Shown piece after piece: positions 34,901-43,425 of a stretch of 64,000 bases of DNA. Under the pieces are notes generated by a model that did not search any database, was not told the origin of the DNA, and saw only the letters and a program-made list of their open reading frames with translations. A program made the translations under genes and the position numbers. Source of the stretch: Trabulsiella odontotermitis (GTDB lineage Bacteria; Pseudomonadota; Gammaproteobacteria; Enterobacterales; Enterobacteriaceae); contig NZ_LIFX01000004.1 of NCBI RefSeq assembly GCF_001297775.1, positions 186,001-250,000 of the forward strand. Reading direction: 5' to 3'. Every line of letters starts with the position of its first letter. Position 1 is the first letter of the stretch.

Positions 34901-37655
34901 GATTAACATTCCTGACTCGTATGTACCGGGCCATGACACGGCGACCACCTCGTCGCTGATGACCCAGGATGACGCTAACATCGGTCTGGGGCTGGTCAGT
35001 GCCACCACCGTCACCGGCAGCGGCGGTAACCTGACGCTGCAGGACCAGAACGGTAACACCATCACCGCTGCCACGCAGGTGGATATCGCCCAGGGCAGCA
35101 ACACGGTGGCGAAAGGCACCTATGACTACCGCCTGACCACCGCCGGAACTTCTGGTAACCAGGACGGCCTGTACGTCAACTACGGCCTGACAGAACTGGA
35201 ACTGCTGGCGAACCAGACCCTGACGCTAGAAGGCACTCCGGATGCCACTGGCGCGGCCGCGGACCAGTCCGCCCGCATCACCGGCAGCGGTAATCTGGCT
35301 GTCAGCACCACCGGCAGTGACGTGCTGTCGCTCTCCAGCAGCGATAACGATTACACCGGTGACACCACCGTGCTGAGCGGCACCCTGCGTACGGATGTCG
35401 ATGGCGCGCTGGGCGATACCGCGAAACTGACGATGAACAGCGGTGCAAAAGTCGACCTCAACGGCACTGCGCAGGTGGCGGGTATGCTGGCAGGCGATGT
35501 CAGTTCCGTCCTCGACATGAACGGCGGTACGCTGACCCTGGCAGATGGCGGATACAGCAACGGCAGCCTGACTGGCAGCGGTAACCTGAACGTTGATGGC
35601 GGCGTGCTGGCGATTGACGGCGCCAACAGCAGCCTGACGGCCATCACCACCATCAGCAGCGGTGCGGAAGTGACCATTAACGATACGCAGGGCGCAGGCA
35701 CTGGTGATATCAACAATGACGGCACCCTGACGCTGGACGGCGCGACCGGCATGCTGGCGAACAACATCAGCGGCTTCGGTAATGTCGATGCAACGAACAG
35801 CACGGATGCCACCGTCAGTGGCGACAACAGCGGCTTCAGCGGTCTGTTTAACATCGATGACGGCAGCAGCCTGACCGTCAGCGAACAGAACAACCTCGGT
35901 GCGGCGTCGGTGAACAATGACGGGTTGCTGACCGTGGATACGGACAGCGACTGGACGCTTGGCAATAATGTCATCAGCGGCAGCGGCGATCTCACCAAAA
36001 CCGGTACCGGCACCCTGACGCTGGTACAGGACATGGTGACCTACACCGGTACCACCGACATCACCGAAGGGGAACTGGCACTCGGTAGTGACGTCGCCTC
36101 TGCGGTGGACCTGCTGAGCGGGCTGGTGAACGTGTATGACGGCGCCAGATTTACCGGTTACGGCAGCACCGCCGGAGATGTGGACGTCATGCAGGGCGGT
36201 ACCATGCAGATGACGGACTTCCGGGTGGGTGGCAGCCTGACCAACAGCGGTTCTGTGCTGCTGACCCGTGATGACGGGACACCGGGCAACACCCTGACGG
36301 TCAACGGCAACTACACCGGTAACAACGGTCTGCTGGCGTTCAACACAGAACTGGGTGGTGATGATTCGCCGACGGACAAACTGATGGTGCAGGGCGACAC
36401 CGCGGGTAATACGCGCGTCAGCGTCAACAACACCGGCGGTACCGGCGCACAGACGGTGAACGGTATCGAAATGATTCAGGTCGGCGGCACGTCAGCCGGC
36501 AACTTCGCGCTGACCACCGGGACTGTCGAAGCCGGGGCGTATGTCTATACCCTGGCGAAAGGCACCGGGGATGCGGCGAAGAACTGGTACCTGACCAGTA
36601 AATGGAAAGGCAACACTCCGCCAGTGGATGACCCGGTAGATCCTGTAGATCCGGTAAAACCGCCAGTAGTCGACCCGACCGCCCCTGACGCACTGCGCCC
36701 GGAAGCCGGTAGTTACATCAGCAATCTGGCCGCAGCTAACACGCTGTTCAACCACCGCCTGCACGATCGCCTCGGTGAACCGCAGTACACCGACAACACC
36801 ACCAGCATGTGGATGCGTCACGTCGGCGGCCATGAGCGTTCCTCAGCCGGTGACGGTCAGCTCAAAACCCGGAGCAACCGCTACGTGCTGCAACTGGGCG
36901 GCGACATCGCCCAGTGGAGTTCCGACGGTCTTGACCGCTGGCATCTGGGCGTGATGGGCGGCTATGCGAATGAGCACAGCAACACCCGAAGCGGCCGTGC
37001 CGGATACGACTCTGACGGCCGTGTCAGTGGTTACAGCGCCGGTCTGTACGGCACCTGGTACCAGAACGGCGCGGACAAGACCGGGGCGTATGTCGACAGC
37101 TGGATGCTGTACAACTGGTTCGACAGCAGCGTGACCGCCGAGAACCGTGACAGCGATGAGTACAAATCGAAAGGGCTGACCGCCTCTCTGGAAGCCGGTT
37201 ACACCCTGAAAGCCAGTGAGTTTACCGGCAGCCAGGGCACGCTGAACACCTGGTATATCCAGCCTCAGGCACAGGTCACCTGGATGGGCGTGAAGGATAA
37301 CGCGCACACCCGGAATGACGGCACCCGCATCGAAACGGAAGGCGACGGCAACATCCAGACCCGTCTCGGGGTGAGAACATACCTGAACAGTCACCATAAA
37401 ATGGATGACGGTAAACAGCGTGAGTTCCAGCCGTTCGTGGAAGTGAACTGGATACATAACACCGAAACGTATGGCGTGAAGATGGACGGCACCCGGGTCA
37501 GCCGTGACGGCGCCCGCAACCTGGCCGAAATCCGCACCGGTGTGGAAGGCAAGCTGAACGACCGCCTGACCGTGTGGGGCAACGTGGGTGTGCAGATGGG
37601 TGACAAAGGCTACAGCGACACCCAGGGCATGCTGGGGGTGAAATACAGCTGGTAA
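31947..37655 (+). CDS. Large AIDA-type autotransporter adhesin
   Basis: A 1902-residue type Va autotransporter. Residues 1-25 are the extended signal peptide region (MNKIYRVIWNSTLMQWVV) before a normal signal peptide with cleavage near VPGAYA (about 51). The passenger (about 52-1550) is a long beta-helix rich in Gly, Asn, Thr and Ser, with repeated turns such as NTGNI, GTGTI and SGSGNL. A proline-acidic linker (DDPVDPVDPVKPP, near 1560-1575) precedes the C-terminal beta-barrel (about 1590-1902), ending in the aromatic GVKYSW. It probably mediates adhesion, aggregation or biofilm growth; the ligand is unknown. The reading frame is intact. A terminator follows directly. Confidence 0.9.
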   Translation: MNKIYRVIWNSTLMQWVVTSEFGRARIKRAVSKAAKAAGLMVVLVPGAYAAIDVHARDGGNVTISGAGSVNFAYGINQIDYYVNGPTASISNTITGAQDVSTDDSVLFRVDGGAGFIGGAGAASALTASGEGSTIVVANGLDTVSGKVSSFNSGGMTINLSGKNATGVTIQGGAQGKIASDAIINMTATGTVAGIADGQGYDINDNPVGSPVAGMLADATLAAGAAGFGTGTLLVTEAELNSALDAVTGFIARNGAEVSNAGNIVFTGENTTGLRVEAGARGNNTGSITIGAGGTGIIASGANTTVNMTAGTVTLNGNGATGVQASNGATATIRSGSQFAVNGSLATGVVSTGNASVTIENGATLTLTGGAAMAGLVDGNTYAQNGSIDYLSTGAALINAADISSTNDGAMAFIAKNNGTLTNTGNIALTGSSSTAVRAMGGNVDNRGNIEAKGTTLYIGVGDQGQNSSVTNSGKVLATDGRAAIELADGSLNLTGSGTGTIEARGSADGVLVGSSATGLDVTNAHIIVSAAGATGNGIENAGNLTNLQLTDTTIDVANGAGVRTSVTIDSTNSGTINVSGAGTGIAFENADGSATTGDLDLSGSSDLTINVSGAGGTGIYANTSGTVDTAVNVNVSNAAGGSALKLGNSVMSVINHGTLTSASTTAPTVDTANATAFTNTATGEITASASGSPALAMNAAGAMATNAGTINGDMVMNGANGTVYNSGTVSNNITTTSGNNAVTVNAGTVGGNIALKGSGRNIVLLTNSADVNTISGSTGNDTVTILGNGNTFTALNGSTGISTVVFDGVTAGFHMDGTGAQINNYNQVNLHHGSLFSLDNGYSLAGKPVGGAGFDIDSGSVLAVNGTADRILANKLSGTGTVDVDNGGASFDFASTTGSSFIGTVDLSNATLALGGVNTTAMTNATLKANTGSSITVADGEQAIGGLTFAGGEMAFNGTAPDQKVATSHVTAGKLDASGSGTVQINIPDSYVPGHDTATTSSLMTQDDANIGLGLVSATTVTGSGGNLTLQDQNGNTITAATQVDIAQGSNTVAKGTYDYRLTTAGTSGNQDGLYVNYGLTELELLANQTLTLEGTPDATGAAADQSARITGSGNLAVSTTGSDVLSLSSSDNDYTGDTTVLSGTLRTDVDGALGDTAKLTMNSGAKVDLNGTAQVAGMLAGDVSSVLDMNGGTLTLADGGYSNGSLTGSGNLNVDGGVLAIDGANSSLTAITTISSGAEVTINDTQGAGTGDINNDGTLTLDGATGMLANNISGFGNVDATNSTDATVSGDNSGFSGLFNIDDGSSLTVSEQNNLGAASVNNDGLLTVDTDSDWTLGNNVISGSGDLTKTGTGTLTLVQDMVTYTGTTDITEGELALGSDVASAVDLLSGLVNVYDGARFTGYGSTAGDVDVMQGGTMQMTDFRVGGSLTNSGSVLLTRDDGTPGNTLTVNGNYTGNNGLLAFNTELGGDDSPTDKLMVQGDTAGNTRVSVNNTGGTGAQTVNGIEMIQVGGTSAGNFALTTGTVEAGAYVYTLAKGTGDAAKNWYLTSKWKGNTPPVDDPVDPVDPVKPPVVDPTAPDALRPEAGSYISNLAAANTLFNHRLHDRLGEPQYTDNTTSMWMRHVGGHERSSAGDGQLKTRSNRYVLQLGGDIAQWSSDGLDRWHLGVMGGYANEHSNTRSGRAGYDSDGRVSGYSAGLYGTWYQNGADKTGAYVDSWMLYNWFDSSVTAENRDSDEYKSKGLTASLEAGYTLKASEFTGSQGTLNTWYIQPQAQVTWMGVKDNAHTRNDGTRIETEGDGNIQTRLGVRTYLNSHHKMDDGKQREFQPFVEVNWIHNTETYGVKMDGTRVSRDGARNLAEIRTGVEGKLNDRLTVWGNVGVQMGDKGYSDTQGMLGVKYSW

Positions 37656-37674
37656 GTGATAGACCCGAAAGAAA

Positions 37675-37702
37675 CGGAGCCGGGAAGTCCGGCTCCGCTT
37701 TT
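37675..37702 (+). terminator. Terminator of the autotransporter gene
   Basis: CGGAGCCGG (37675-37683) pairs perfectly with CCGGCTCCG (37689-37697) around a 5-base loop and is followed by CTTTT. The remaining 280 bases to 37982 hold no gene and no feature I can support. Confidence 0.8.
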
Positions 37703-37982
37703 AAGGTGCCCCGGAAAAGCAGGAACAGTGATCATATCTAAAGCAAAACAGAAATAACCTTTCCAGATTACCTGACCAGAAAAACCTCAAACGTGAAGCC
37801 GCTTGCTCTGCTAAAATATCAGGACTGCCGGGATGCCATTAGCGCTGCACTGTCTGGATGAGATATTGCAAGCCGGATACCACCACCAGAATACCGGCAT
37901 TCGCCGGGCAAAGATCCAATAAACAGCGCAGATAACGCGCTAAATGCTGTCACCGCGAGGCACAATGACAGGTTGATCTTAA

Positions 37983-38654
37983 ATGCTTAATTTAGTTCTG
38001 TTTCTTTTGGTTGTGCTGCCAGTGATCATTATTATCAAGGTCCTCAACCCCGATATGCGCGCTGCAAAAGTTATAGGCTTTATTACATTGGTTTTTCTGG
38101 TGTTGTGCTTAGCTGGCTATGGCGTATTGATGTATAACAAAAACCAGCAGGATGTTGTCTACATCGAGAAACTGAAAGCATATTCTACAGCGCTGGATGA
38201 CTATACCGAAAATCACGGTTATACCGTGTCTGAGATACTTGCGGATACATCGGGGAAGTTTGATGAACCGGAAAAGGACTATTTTAGAAAACAAATATCA
38301 GTAATAGATCCTGACAAAAAGATTGCCCCAATTAGTGAGGTGGTCGCATTTGCTAACCACTATCGAAGTGAAAATAGAATAAGAACCGGCAGTACGTATA
38401 TAGATGCAAATTCCCGGGCGAAGAGGGCCACACGCCTTTCGATGCCATTAGATGACGTATCGGACGTCGTGATAATGTTTAATCCCTATTTTGTCGATGC
38501 CGGAGATGCGGAAAAACTGGTAGAACATGGTCAATATGATGCATGGATGTATGGTTTGTATAGCGCGGATGGTACTAAGGTATACACAAGTAAGTCAGGG
38601 TGGCAGTCAGCAACTGAGCGCGAAAAAAACATGTTTTACAACGCAAAAAACTAA
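37983..38654 (+). CDS. Two-span inner-membrane protein, unknown
   Basis: A 223-residue protein with two N-terminal hydrophobic segments (about 2-19 and 31-48) and then a soluble region of about 170 residues. The soluble part begins as a charged helix (VVYIEKLKAYSTALDDYTEN) and has no motif that I recognise. AT content is higher than in the autotransporter. It lies between the autotransporter and a convergent winged-helix regulator gene; a shared role is possible but unproven. Confidence 0.65.
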   Translation: MLNLVLFLLVVLPVIIIIKVLNPDMRAAKVIGFITLVFLVLCLAGYGVLMYNKNQQDVVYIEKLKAYSTALDDYTENHGYTVSEILADTSGKFDEPEKDYFRKQISVIDPDKKIAPISEVVAFANHYRSENRIRTGSTYIDANSRAKRATRLSMPLDDVSDVVIMFNPYFVDAGDAEKLVEHGQYDAWMYGLYSADGTKVYTSKSGWQSATEREKNMFYNAKN

Positions 38655-38721
38655 TAAGCTCACCGCATCATGCTACTGATAGTGCCGGACACCACGCCGG
38701 GAGCGTCCCTGCTCCTGACAA

Positions 38722-39249
38722 TCAGTATCTGAAACTCCGCTGACCTAATACACTCAGGGACGTCATGAATTTCCCGATACTGGAAAATAATAATGCGCCA
38801 ATATTCATGTTCAACTTATCATGGCTGTAAGTACCCGTCGGGATTGCTGGCATCTGAATATCCTGACTGCGGGTAATAATATCAGCAACCACAGGTTGAA
38901 TATCGCTGACTTTCACTTTATTGACCACCGCATCAAAATGGATGCGGAATCCTCTTCTGGGGATGGTATTGATCAGTTTATCTCCATCAGGGATCATTTC
39001 CTTAAGCGCACGGCGAATAAGCGAAATATTCTGATACAGCGTGTTCGGCGTGGTATTAGCCCCGCGTTCTTCCCATACCTTCTGATAAAGTTCAGCGTGA
39101 GAAACAATCTTCCCGTGCTGCTCCAGCATGATCTCAAGACATCTTGCCGCCGGATAAGTCAGTTTTGCGACAATATCGGAACCTTTCAGAACCAGCTGGT
39201 TTTGTCCCGCGCGGAAATCAATGCAGTTATTAATTACATATAACGTCAT
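38722..39249 (-). CDS. Winged-helix (OmpR/PhoB-type) transcriptional regulator
   Basis: A 175-residue protein with a CadC/ToxR-style DNA-binding domain at the N-terminus (about 20-105): LTYPAARCLEIMLEQHGKIV, then HAELYQKVWEERG, NTLYQNISLIRRALKE and the wing INTIPRRGFRI. There is no receiver domain and no convincing membrane span, so it is not a classical response regulator or full CadC. The C-terminal 70 residues are unassigned. Such stand-alone regulators often sit beside adhesin or fimbrial genes in enterobacteria, so the autotransporter may be its target. Confidence 0.75.
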   Translation of the reverse strand: MTLYVINNCIDFRAGQNQLVLKGSDIVAKLTYPAARCLEIMLEQHGKIVSHAELYQKVWEERGANTTPNTLYQNISLIRRALKEMIPDGDKLINTIPRRGFRIHFDAVVNKVKVSDIQPVVADIITRSQDIQMPAIPTGTYSHDKLNMNIGALLFSSIGKFMTSLSVLGQRSFRY

Positions 39250-39319
39250 GGTATCTATTTCTCAAATTACTCACGGATAACAGAATCAGTCTGGTTCCCT
39301 CGGGTGGCGAGGATGTATA

Positions 39320-40060
39320 TCAGACGCCGGATTCTGGCATTTCAATAACAATAAAATGGCTGTGCTCTGTTGTTGCCCGAAAAGTCAGTGTTGTCGGGCC
39401 ACAGATTTCCAGTGAATCGCGTTCATCCAGAGTTCCAATTTCATTAACCGTCAGACTGCCTTCAACATTGTTGATATATGCCTGACGACCTTCTTTCAGT
39501 TCAAATGTCACTTTATGATCAGTATCTACCAGTTCACTGGCGTACATGTTCACATCCTGATTCAGTAACAACGGTGCATCACCGTTGCTGATACTTCCCA
39601 CAATGTGCAACAGCCTGTTGCGTCGATCCTTTGCAGTGAACTTATGATTTCTGTAACGCACTTCCAGTCCCTGGGCTGGCGGGATAATCCAGATTTGCAG
39701 AAAACGACACCAGTCATCGTCGTTATTCAGCTCCGAATGCCAGACCCCTTTTCCTGCAGTGATCGCCTGAACATGTCCGCGTTCCAGAACGTCCTCTTCA
39801 CGAGTGGCACTGTCCCAGTGCGTCAGTTTGCCATCGATGATGTAACTGACAATTTCCATATCCTTATGAGGATGTCGGTTAAACCCATGATGAGGTTTAA
39901 CATTGTCATCATTTATCACCCGCAGCACACCGAAGTTCATATTGTCCGGGTCATAGTAATTCGCGAATGAAAAATGAAAAAAAGTATCTGCCGGGTGGTA
40001 TTCACTGGCTGGCAGATAATGCAGCACATTTGCTTTCTTTACACGATAAGGGGTTGTCAT
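39320..40060 (-). CDS. Pirin-family protein (YhhW-like)
   Basis: A 246-residue bicupin of the pirin family. The N-terminal cupin carries the metal ligands around HHGFNRHPHKDMEIVSYIIDG and HSELNN, as in E. coli YhhW, which has quercetin 2,3-dioxygenase activity in vitro. ATG 40060 was chosen because MTTPYRVKKANVLHYLP is the family start. A LysR gene is divergent 91 bases away and probably controls it. The physiological substrate is unknown; a response to electrophiles or redox stress is typical for pirins. Confidence 0.87.
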   Translation of the reverse strand: MTTPYRVKKANVLHYLPASEYHPADTFFHFSFANYYDPDNMNFGVLRVINDDNVKPHHGFNRHPHKDMEIVSYIIDGKLTHWDSATREEDVLERGHVQAITAGKGVWHSELNNDDDWCRFLQIWIIPPAQGLEVRYRNHKFTAKDRRNRLLHIVGSISNGDAPLLLNQDVNMYASELVDTDHKVTFELKEGRQAYINNVEGSLTVNEIGTLDERDSLEICGPTTLTFRATTEHSHFIVIEMPESGV

Positions 40061-40151
40061 TGTCCGCCTCTGGTCTACACATAATGAGTGCATGATATAT
40101 TTCGCTTCGTTGCTGATAAATGGGGCGGTGGTTAAAACACCGTTACGTAAA

Positions 40152-41045
40152 ATGAAAGAATATGATCTGATTTCCTTACGCAGTTTCGTGGCCGTGGTGG
40201 AAACAGGCAGTTTTAATAATGCCTCTGTTCAGATGGAAACCAGCAGCGCGTCTATCAGCCGTCGGATCTCCTCTCTGGAAAATGCTCTCGGGGTTCATCT
40301 TCTTAATCGCACAACACGGCAGCTCGAACTGACAACCGCGGGGCAACAGTTTTTTCAGGATGTAAAAGAGATACTTGAGTCATTCGAGCAGGCGGAAGAG
40401 CGCCTTTCCAGTATTCAGGAAACGCTGAGCGGGGTAATTCGCATCGCCGCGCCGATGACTTTTGGCATCAGAAAACTGTCTCCGCTGTTGCCGGCATTTA
40501 TGAATAAGTACCCGCAGATAATGATTCAGCTCCAGCTGGAAGATCGTATTACTGACCTCGTGGGAGAAGGCATTGATTTGTCGTTAAGAATCGGCGAACT
40601 CCAGGATTCAACGCTGGTCAGTACACGGATAACGGAACTTCCTCGTCTGTATTGCGCCTCGCCAGAGTATCTTGAGAAATATGGCACGCCGCAAACGCCT
40701 GCAGATCTTAAAGGGCATCGTTGCCTTCGTTATTCGTACCTGACCGCCCGAAGCGAGTGGGGAATTACGGAAGGGGGAGAATTACCGGATATGCATTTCC
40801 CGTTATTTGCCGGAAATGGCGAAGTGTTACGGGAAGCTGCAATTCAGGGGATCGGGATAACCATGTTGCCGTGGTTTATCGTCGAAGATGCTGTTCATGC
40901 CGGGGTGCTGGTACCGGTGCTCCAGCCCTATGCACCATCACCCCTCCCTCTGTCCATTGTTCGTCCGACTCGTCGCTATACACCCCTGCGGGTCACAACC
41001 CTGATGGAATGGTTGCGCGGGACGTTGTTCACGACCGGAAATTAG
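40152..41045 (+). CDS. LysR-family transcriptional regulator
   Basis: A 297-residue LysR regulator. The N-terminal helix-turn-helix (VETGSFNNASVQMETSSASI) is followed by the effector domain, of the DsdC/AaeR-like branch common beside pirin and quinone-reductase genes (VIRIAAPMTFGIRKLSPLLPAF). ATG 40152 gives the family start MKEYDLISLRSFVAVVETG; an upstream frame to 40092 adds an unlikely extension. It is divergent from the pirin gene and convergent with the hydrolase gene across a shared terminator. Confidence 0.87.
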   Translation: MKEYDLISLRSFVAVVETGSFNNASVQMETSSASISRRISSLENALGVHLLNRTTRQLELTTAGQQFFQDVKEILESFEQAEERLSSIQETLSGVIRIAAPMTFGIRKLSPLLPAFMNKYPQIMIQLQLEDRITDLVGEGIDLSLRIGELQDSTLVSTRITELPRLYCASPEYLEKYGTPQTPADLKGHRCLRYSYLTARSEWGITEGGELPDMHFPLFAGNGEVLREAAIQGIGITMLPWFIVEDAVHAGVLVPVLQPYAPSPLPLSIVRPTRRYTPLRVTTLMEWLRGTLFTTGN

Positions 41046-41048
41046 CAG

Positions 41049-41074
41049 AACCGCCAGGGAGGCCCGGCGGTTTT
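41049..41074. terminator. Shared terminator of convergent genes
   Basis: AACCGCC (41049-41055) pairs with GGCGGTT (41066-41072) around a 10-base loop, with TTTTC on the + side. It lies between the convergent LysR and hydrolase genes. Confidence 0.7.
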
Positions 41075-41080
41075 CTGCGT

Positions 41081-41866
41081 TTAACCCTTAATACTTTGCG
41101 CTGCGTTATCGATGGCATCAGCAACCGCAACCGCTTTCGGTTGGGTGAGGAAAAGCACATGACTGGCGTTCACCTCAACGACCCGGGCGTTGATCCGCTC
41201 AGCCGTTTTGTGCAGCAGTCTGGGGTCGATGGCCTTATCCTGGGTGGCGATAATGGCCCAGCTTGGTTTATTTCTCCAGGCGGCATGCGTCACTTTAGCG
41301 TCGAAATTCGCCATATTCAGCGGGACTTGCGAATCACGCAAAAATGCCGCATCGGCATCACTCGTATCACCAGCAAAGCCTGTCTTAAATTTTTCCAGAT
41401 TGATAAAACCAAAACCGTCTCGCTGCGTGTCGATAACAAATTCAGCGGGTGGGGGGATTTGCGTAAACTGTGAAGCCGTCGATTCACCCACATCAGGTGC
41501 CAGCGCAGACACATAGACCAGCCCGGCGACCTTCGGATCAACACCGGCTTCAGTGATCACAGTGCCACCATAAGAGTGACCAACCAGAATCGTCGGTCCT
41601 TGTTGCCGGTCAAGGACACGTTTTGTTGCGGCCACATCATCCGCCAGTGAGGTCAGCGGGTTTTGCACAATAGTCACCCGGTAGCCGCGCCCGGTCAGTT
41701 CATCGTACACACCGCGCCAGCCAGACCCATCAGCAAACGCGCCATGTACCAGCACAACATTACGCACAGCTTGTGTGTCGGCAATACGGTCGGCGGAAAC
41801 CGCCAGGGTGGCCGTGGCAAGACCCACAGTAGCAGTAATGGCGGCCAGGAGAGTTTTTATCTTCAT
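41081..41866 (-). CDS. Exported alpha/beta hydrolase
   Basis: A 261-residue hydrolase with a signal peptide (MKIKTLLAAITATVGLATATLAV; cleavage near the first Ala-Asp boundary). The fold signature follows: NVVLVHGAFADGSGW (oxyanion loop), the nucleophile elbow GHSYGG, and a late catalytic His in the segment VNASHVLFLTQP. It is close to periplasmic/secreted esterase-like hydrolases that are often induced by oxidants or organics. A MarR regulator is divergent, with palindromic operators between. The substrate is unknown. ATG 41866 has GAGGA upstream. Confidence 0.85.
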   Translation of the reverse strand: MKIKTLLAAITATVGLATATLAVSADRIADTQAVRNVVLVHGAFADGSGWRGVYDELTGRGYRVTIVQNPLTSLADDVAATKRVLDRQQGPTILVGHSYGGTVITEAGVDPKVAGLVYVSALAPDVGESTASQFTQIPPPAEFVIDTQRDGFGFINLEKFKTGFAGDTSDADAAFLRDSQVPLNMANFDAKVTHAAWRNKPSWAIIATQDKAIDPRLLHKTAERINARVVEVNASHVLFLTQPKAVAVADAIDNAAQSIKG

Positions 41867-41894
41867 GGTCAAATCCTCGATTGTTCGCGATAAC

Positions 41895-41958
41895 ATTTAT
41901 CGCGATAAATAAAAACTAGAGTGAACTTTGTTTTATGTCAAGCGATAAAATTTATCGC
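41895..41958. promoter_or_regulatory. Twin palindromic operators of the hydrolase/MarR pair
   Basis: A perfect 16-bp palindrome ATTTATCGCGATAAAT spans 41895-41910. A second site, GCGATAAA-A-TTTATCGC, is a perfect 17-bp dyad at 41942-41958. Both share the TTTATCGC half-site and sit 29 bases after the hydrolase start and 49 bases before the MarR start. MarR proteins bind such dyads, so these are probably its own sites controlling both genes. Confidence 0.75.
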
Positions 41959-42006
41959 GATAGTTGTTGTTGTGGTATGCTTAGTAACGATGAGCAGGAG
42001 TGCAAG

Positions 42007-42486
42007 ATGACGACATTGAAAACCAAGAAGAATACGCCCCCTCCACCCCTTGATGACCAGCTGTGTTATGCCGTGTATTCGGTGGGCATTGCTATTCAGC
42101 GGATCTATAAACCCCTGCTGGATGCGATGGGACTGACGTACCCCCAGTATCTGGTGCTGAATGTGTTGTGGCGGGATGATAAGCAGACTGTCGGTAAAAT
42201 CGCCCAAAAGCTGGCGCTGGAGCCCAGTACGCTGACACCGCTCCTCAAGCGTCTCGAAGCCGCTGGTTTTCTGCAGAGGACGCGAAACCCGGACAACGAA
42301 CGCCAGGTGGTGATCGCCCTGACGGAGCAAGGGCGGCAGTTGCAGGCCCGGGCGGGCTGTCTGAGTGACTCGCTGCTGGAAGCATCAGGGCAATTACCTG
42401 CTGAGCTGGCGCAACTGAACGGCCAGCTCCGCCAGTTGCGGGACGCACTGTATTCACATCTGGATGGCTGGGATACCCCTGCATAG
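42007..42486 (+). CDS. MarR/OhrR-family transcriptional regulator
   Basis: A 159-residue winged-helix repressor. The OhrR-like core shows CYAVYSVGIAIQRIYKPLLD and LTYPQYLVLNVLW, with a Cys in the first helix region (DQLCYAVYS) that in OhrR senses organic hydroperoxides. The wing is RNPDNERQVVIALTEQG. ATG 42007 with GGAG 7 bases upstream was preferred over upstream starts, which lie near the operator. It probably represses itself and the divergent exported hydrolase. Confidence 0.87.
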   Translation: MTTLKTKKNTPPPPLDDQLCYAVYSVGIAIQRIYKPLLDAMGLTYPQYLVLNVLWRDDKQTVGKIAQKLALEPSTLTPLLKRLEAAGFLQRTRNPDNERQVVIALTEQGRQLQARAGCLSDSLLEASGQLPAELAQLNGQLRQLRDALYSHLDGWDTPA

Positions 42487-42588
42487 CTGTGCTTTGCGCC
42501 GAATACCGTGATATTCCGGGAGTTTTATTTTTCAATGGCGCCGTTGATACCTGGTGCTACGCTTTTCTTGGGTATCAGGGGATATATC

Positions 42589-42786
42589 ATGAACAATAAA
42601 GACGAACAAACCGGGCTTGTGGGGCTCGCCATTGGCGCTGCCGTGATCGGCCTGATCTCTGCGCAGAAGGCGATTAACCGGAATACTATCGTAGAAGAGC
42701 TGGTGCGATTAGGCAGACAAAATGGCGATGGTGTCGAAGACGAGGTATTCGTAAAAGCGGCGGAATTAGTCAGGAAGGGCATATGA
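42589..42786 (+). CDS. Small membrane-associated protein, unknown
   Basis: A 65-residue protein with one Gly/Ala/Ile-rich hydrophobic segment (about 9-25; GLVGLAIGAAVIGLISA) followed by a charged helix. I do not recognise it. ATG 42589 was chosen over 42508 because the 27-residue extension looks non-coding. It lies between the MarR and DUF2239 genes and is transcribed towards the latter. Confidence 0.5.
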   Translation: MNNKDEQTGLVGLAIGAAVIGLISAQKAINRNTIVEELVRLGRQNGDGVEDEVFVKAAELVRKGI

Positions 42787-42832
42787 ATGCCCGTATTGTT
42801 TCCATTAATTATTTCCGCGCGCATCGTTAGCG

Positions 42833-43411
42833 TTATTTTCCCTCGTCCTGCCTAAAAGCTAATTGCCAGGCATAGTGACGAATATCCTGCGGCCAGCTCG
42901 CGATGCAGGCGGTGAAATCGGCTTCATCATCCGCAAACAATGCCCGCAGGCTGGCTTCGTAGTCGGGAAGATCGCCTGCGATTTCATACATAAACTGATA
43001 CGCACGTTCATGCCTGCGACGTTTGTTTTCGGCCGGTTCATTGCTTTTTCTGGCCTGATCGATGAGTCTGCGCAGCGTGGCGGATGCGCCGCCCGGCTGG
43101 GTCGCCAGCCATTCCCAGTGGCGGGGGAGCAGGGTGACTTCTTTCGATGAGACGCCCAGCTTCGGTCTGCCGCGGGATTTCACGACGGCGGTTTCTTCGC
43201 TCTGAGGATTCCCCAGCTCCGGATAAACCGCTAAAGCGCTGGCTTCATCGCCATGAACATGAATATCCAGCCGCTTGCCGTTACGGTCATTAAAGATGAA
43301 AACCGGCTCTTCGCCGACGCGGGTTGCCTGAATCTGTTGCAACAGCTCGCTCAGATTGCCGTGCGCGATTTGCCGCTGCTGGTGAAAGGCCGTTAAGATG
43401 ACACGAGTCAT
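42833..43411 (-). CDS. DUF2239 family protein
   Basis: A 192-residue protein of the DUF2239 family: N-terminal beta-rich part (FIFNDRNGKRLDIHVHGDE), SRGRPKLGV in the middle, then KEVTLLPRHWEWLATQPGGASATLRRLIDQARK and a C-terminal helical part with IAGDLPDYEASLRALFADD. The middle resembles an Arc-like ribbon or transcription-factor tail, and a DNA-related role has not been shown. The promoter is flanked by two matching dyads (43426-43435 and 43476-43485), so the gene is tightly regulated. Confidence 0.8.
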   Translation of the reverse strand: MTRVILTAFHQQRQIAHGNLSELLQQIQATRVGEEPVFIFNDRNGKRLDIHVHGDEASALAVYPELGNPQSEETAVVKSRGRPKLGVSSKEVTLLPRHWEWLATQPGGASATLRRLIDQARKSNEPAENKRRRHERAYQFMYEIAGDLPDYEASLRALFADDEADFTACIASWPQDIRHYAWQLAFRQDEGK

Positions 43412-43425
43412 AAGGATAACCTTTT

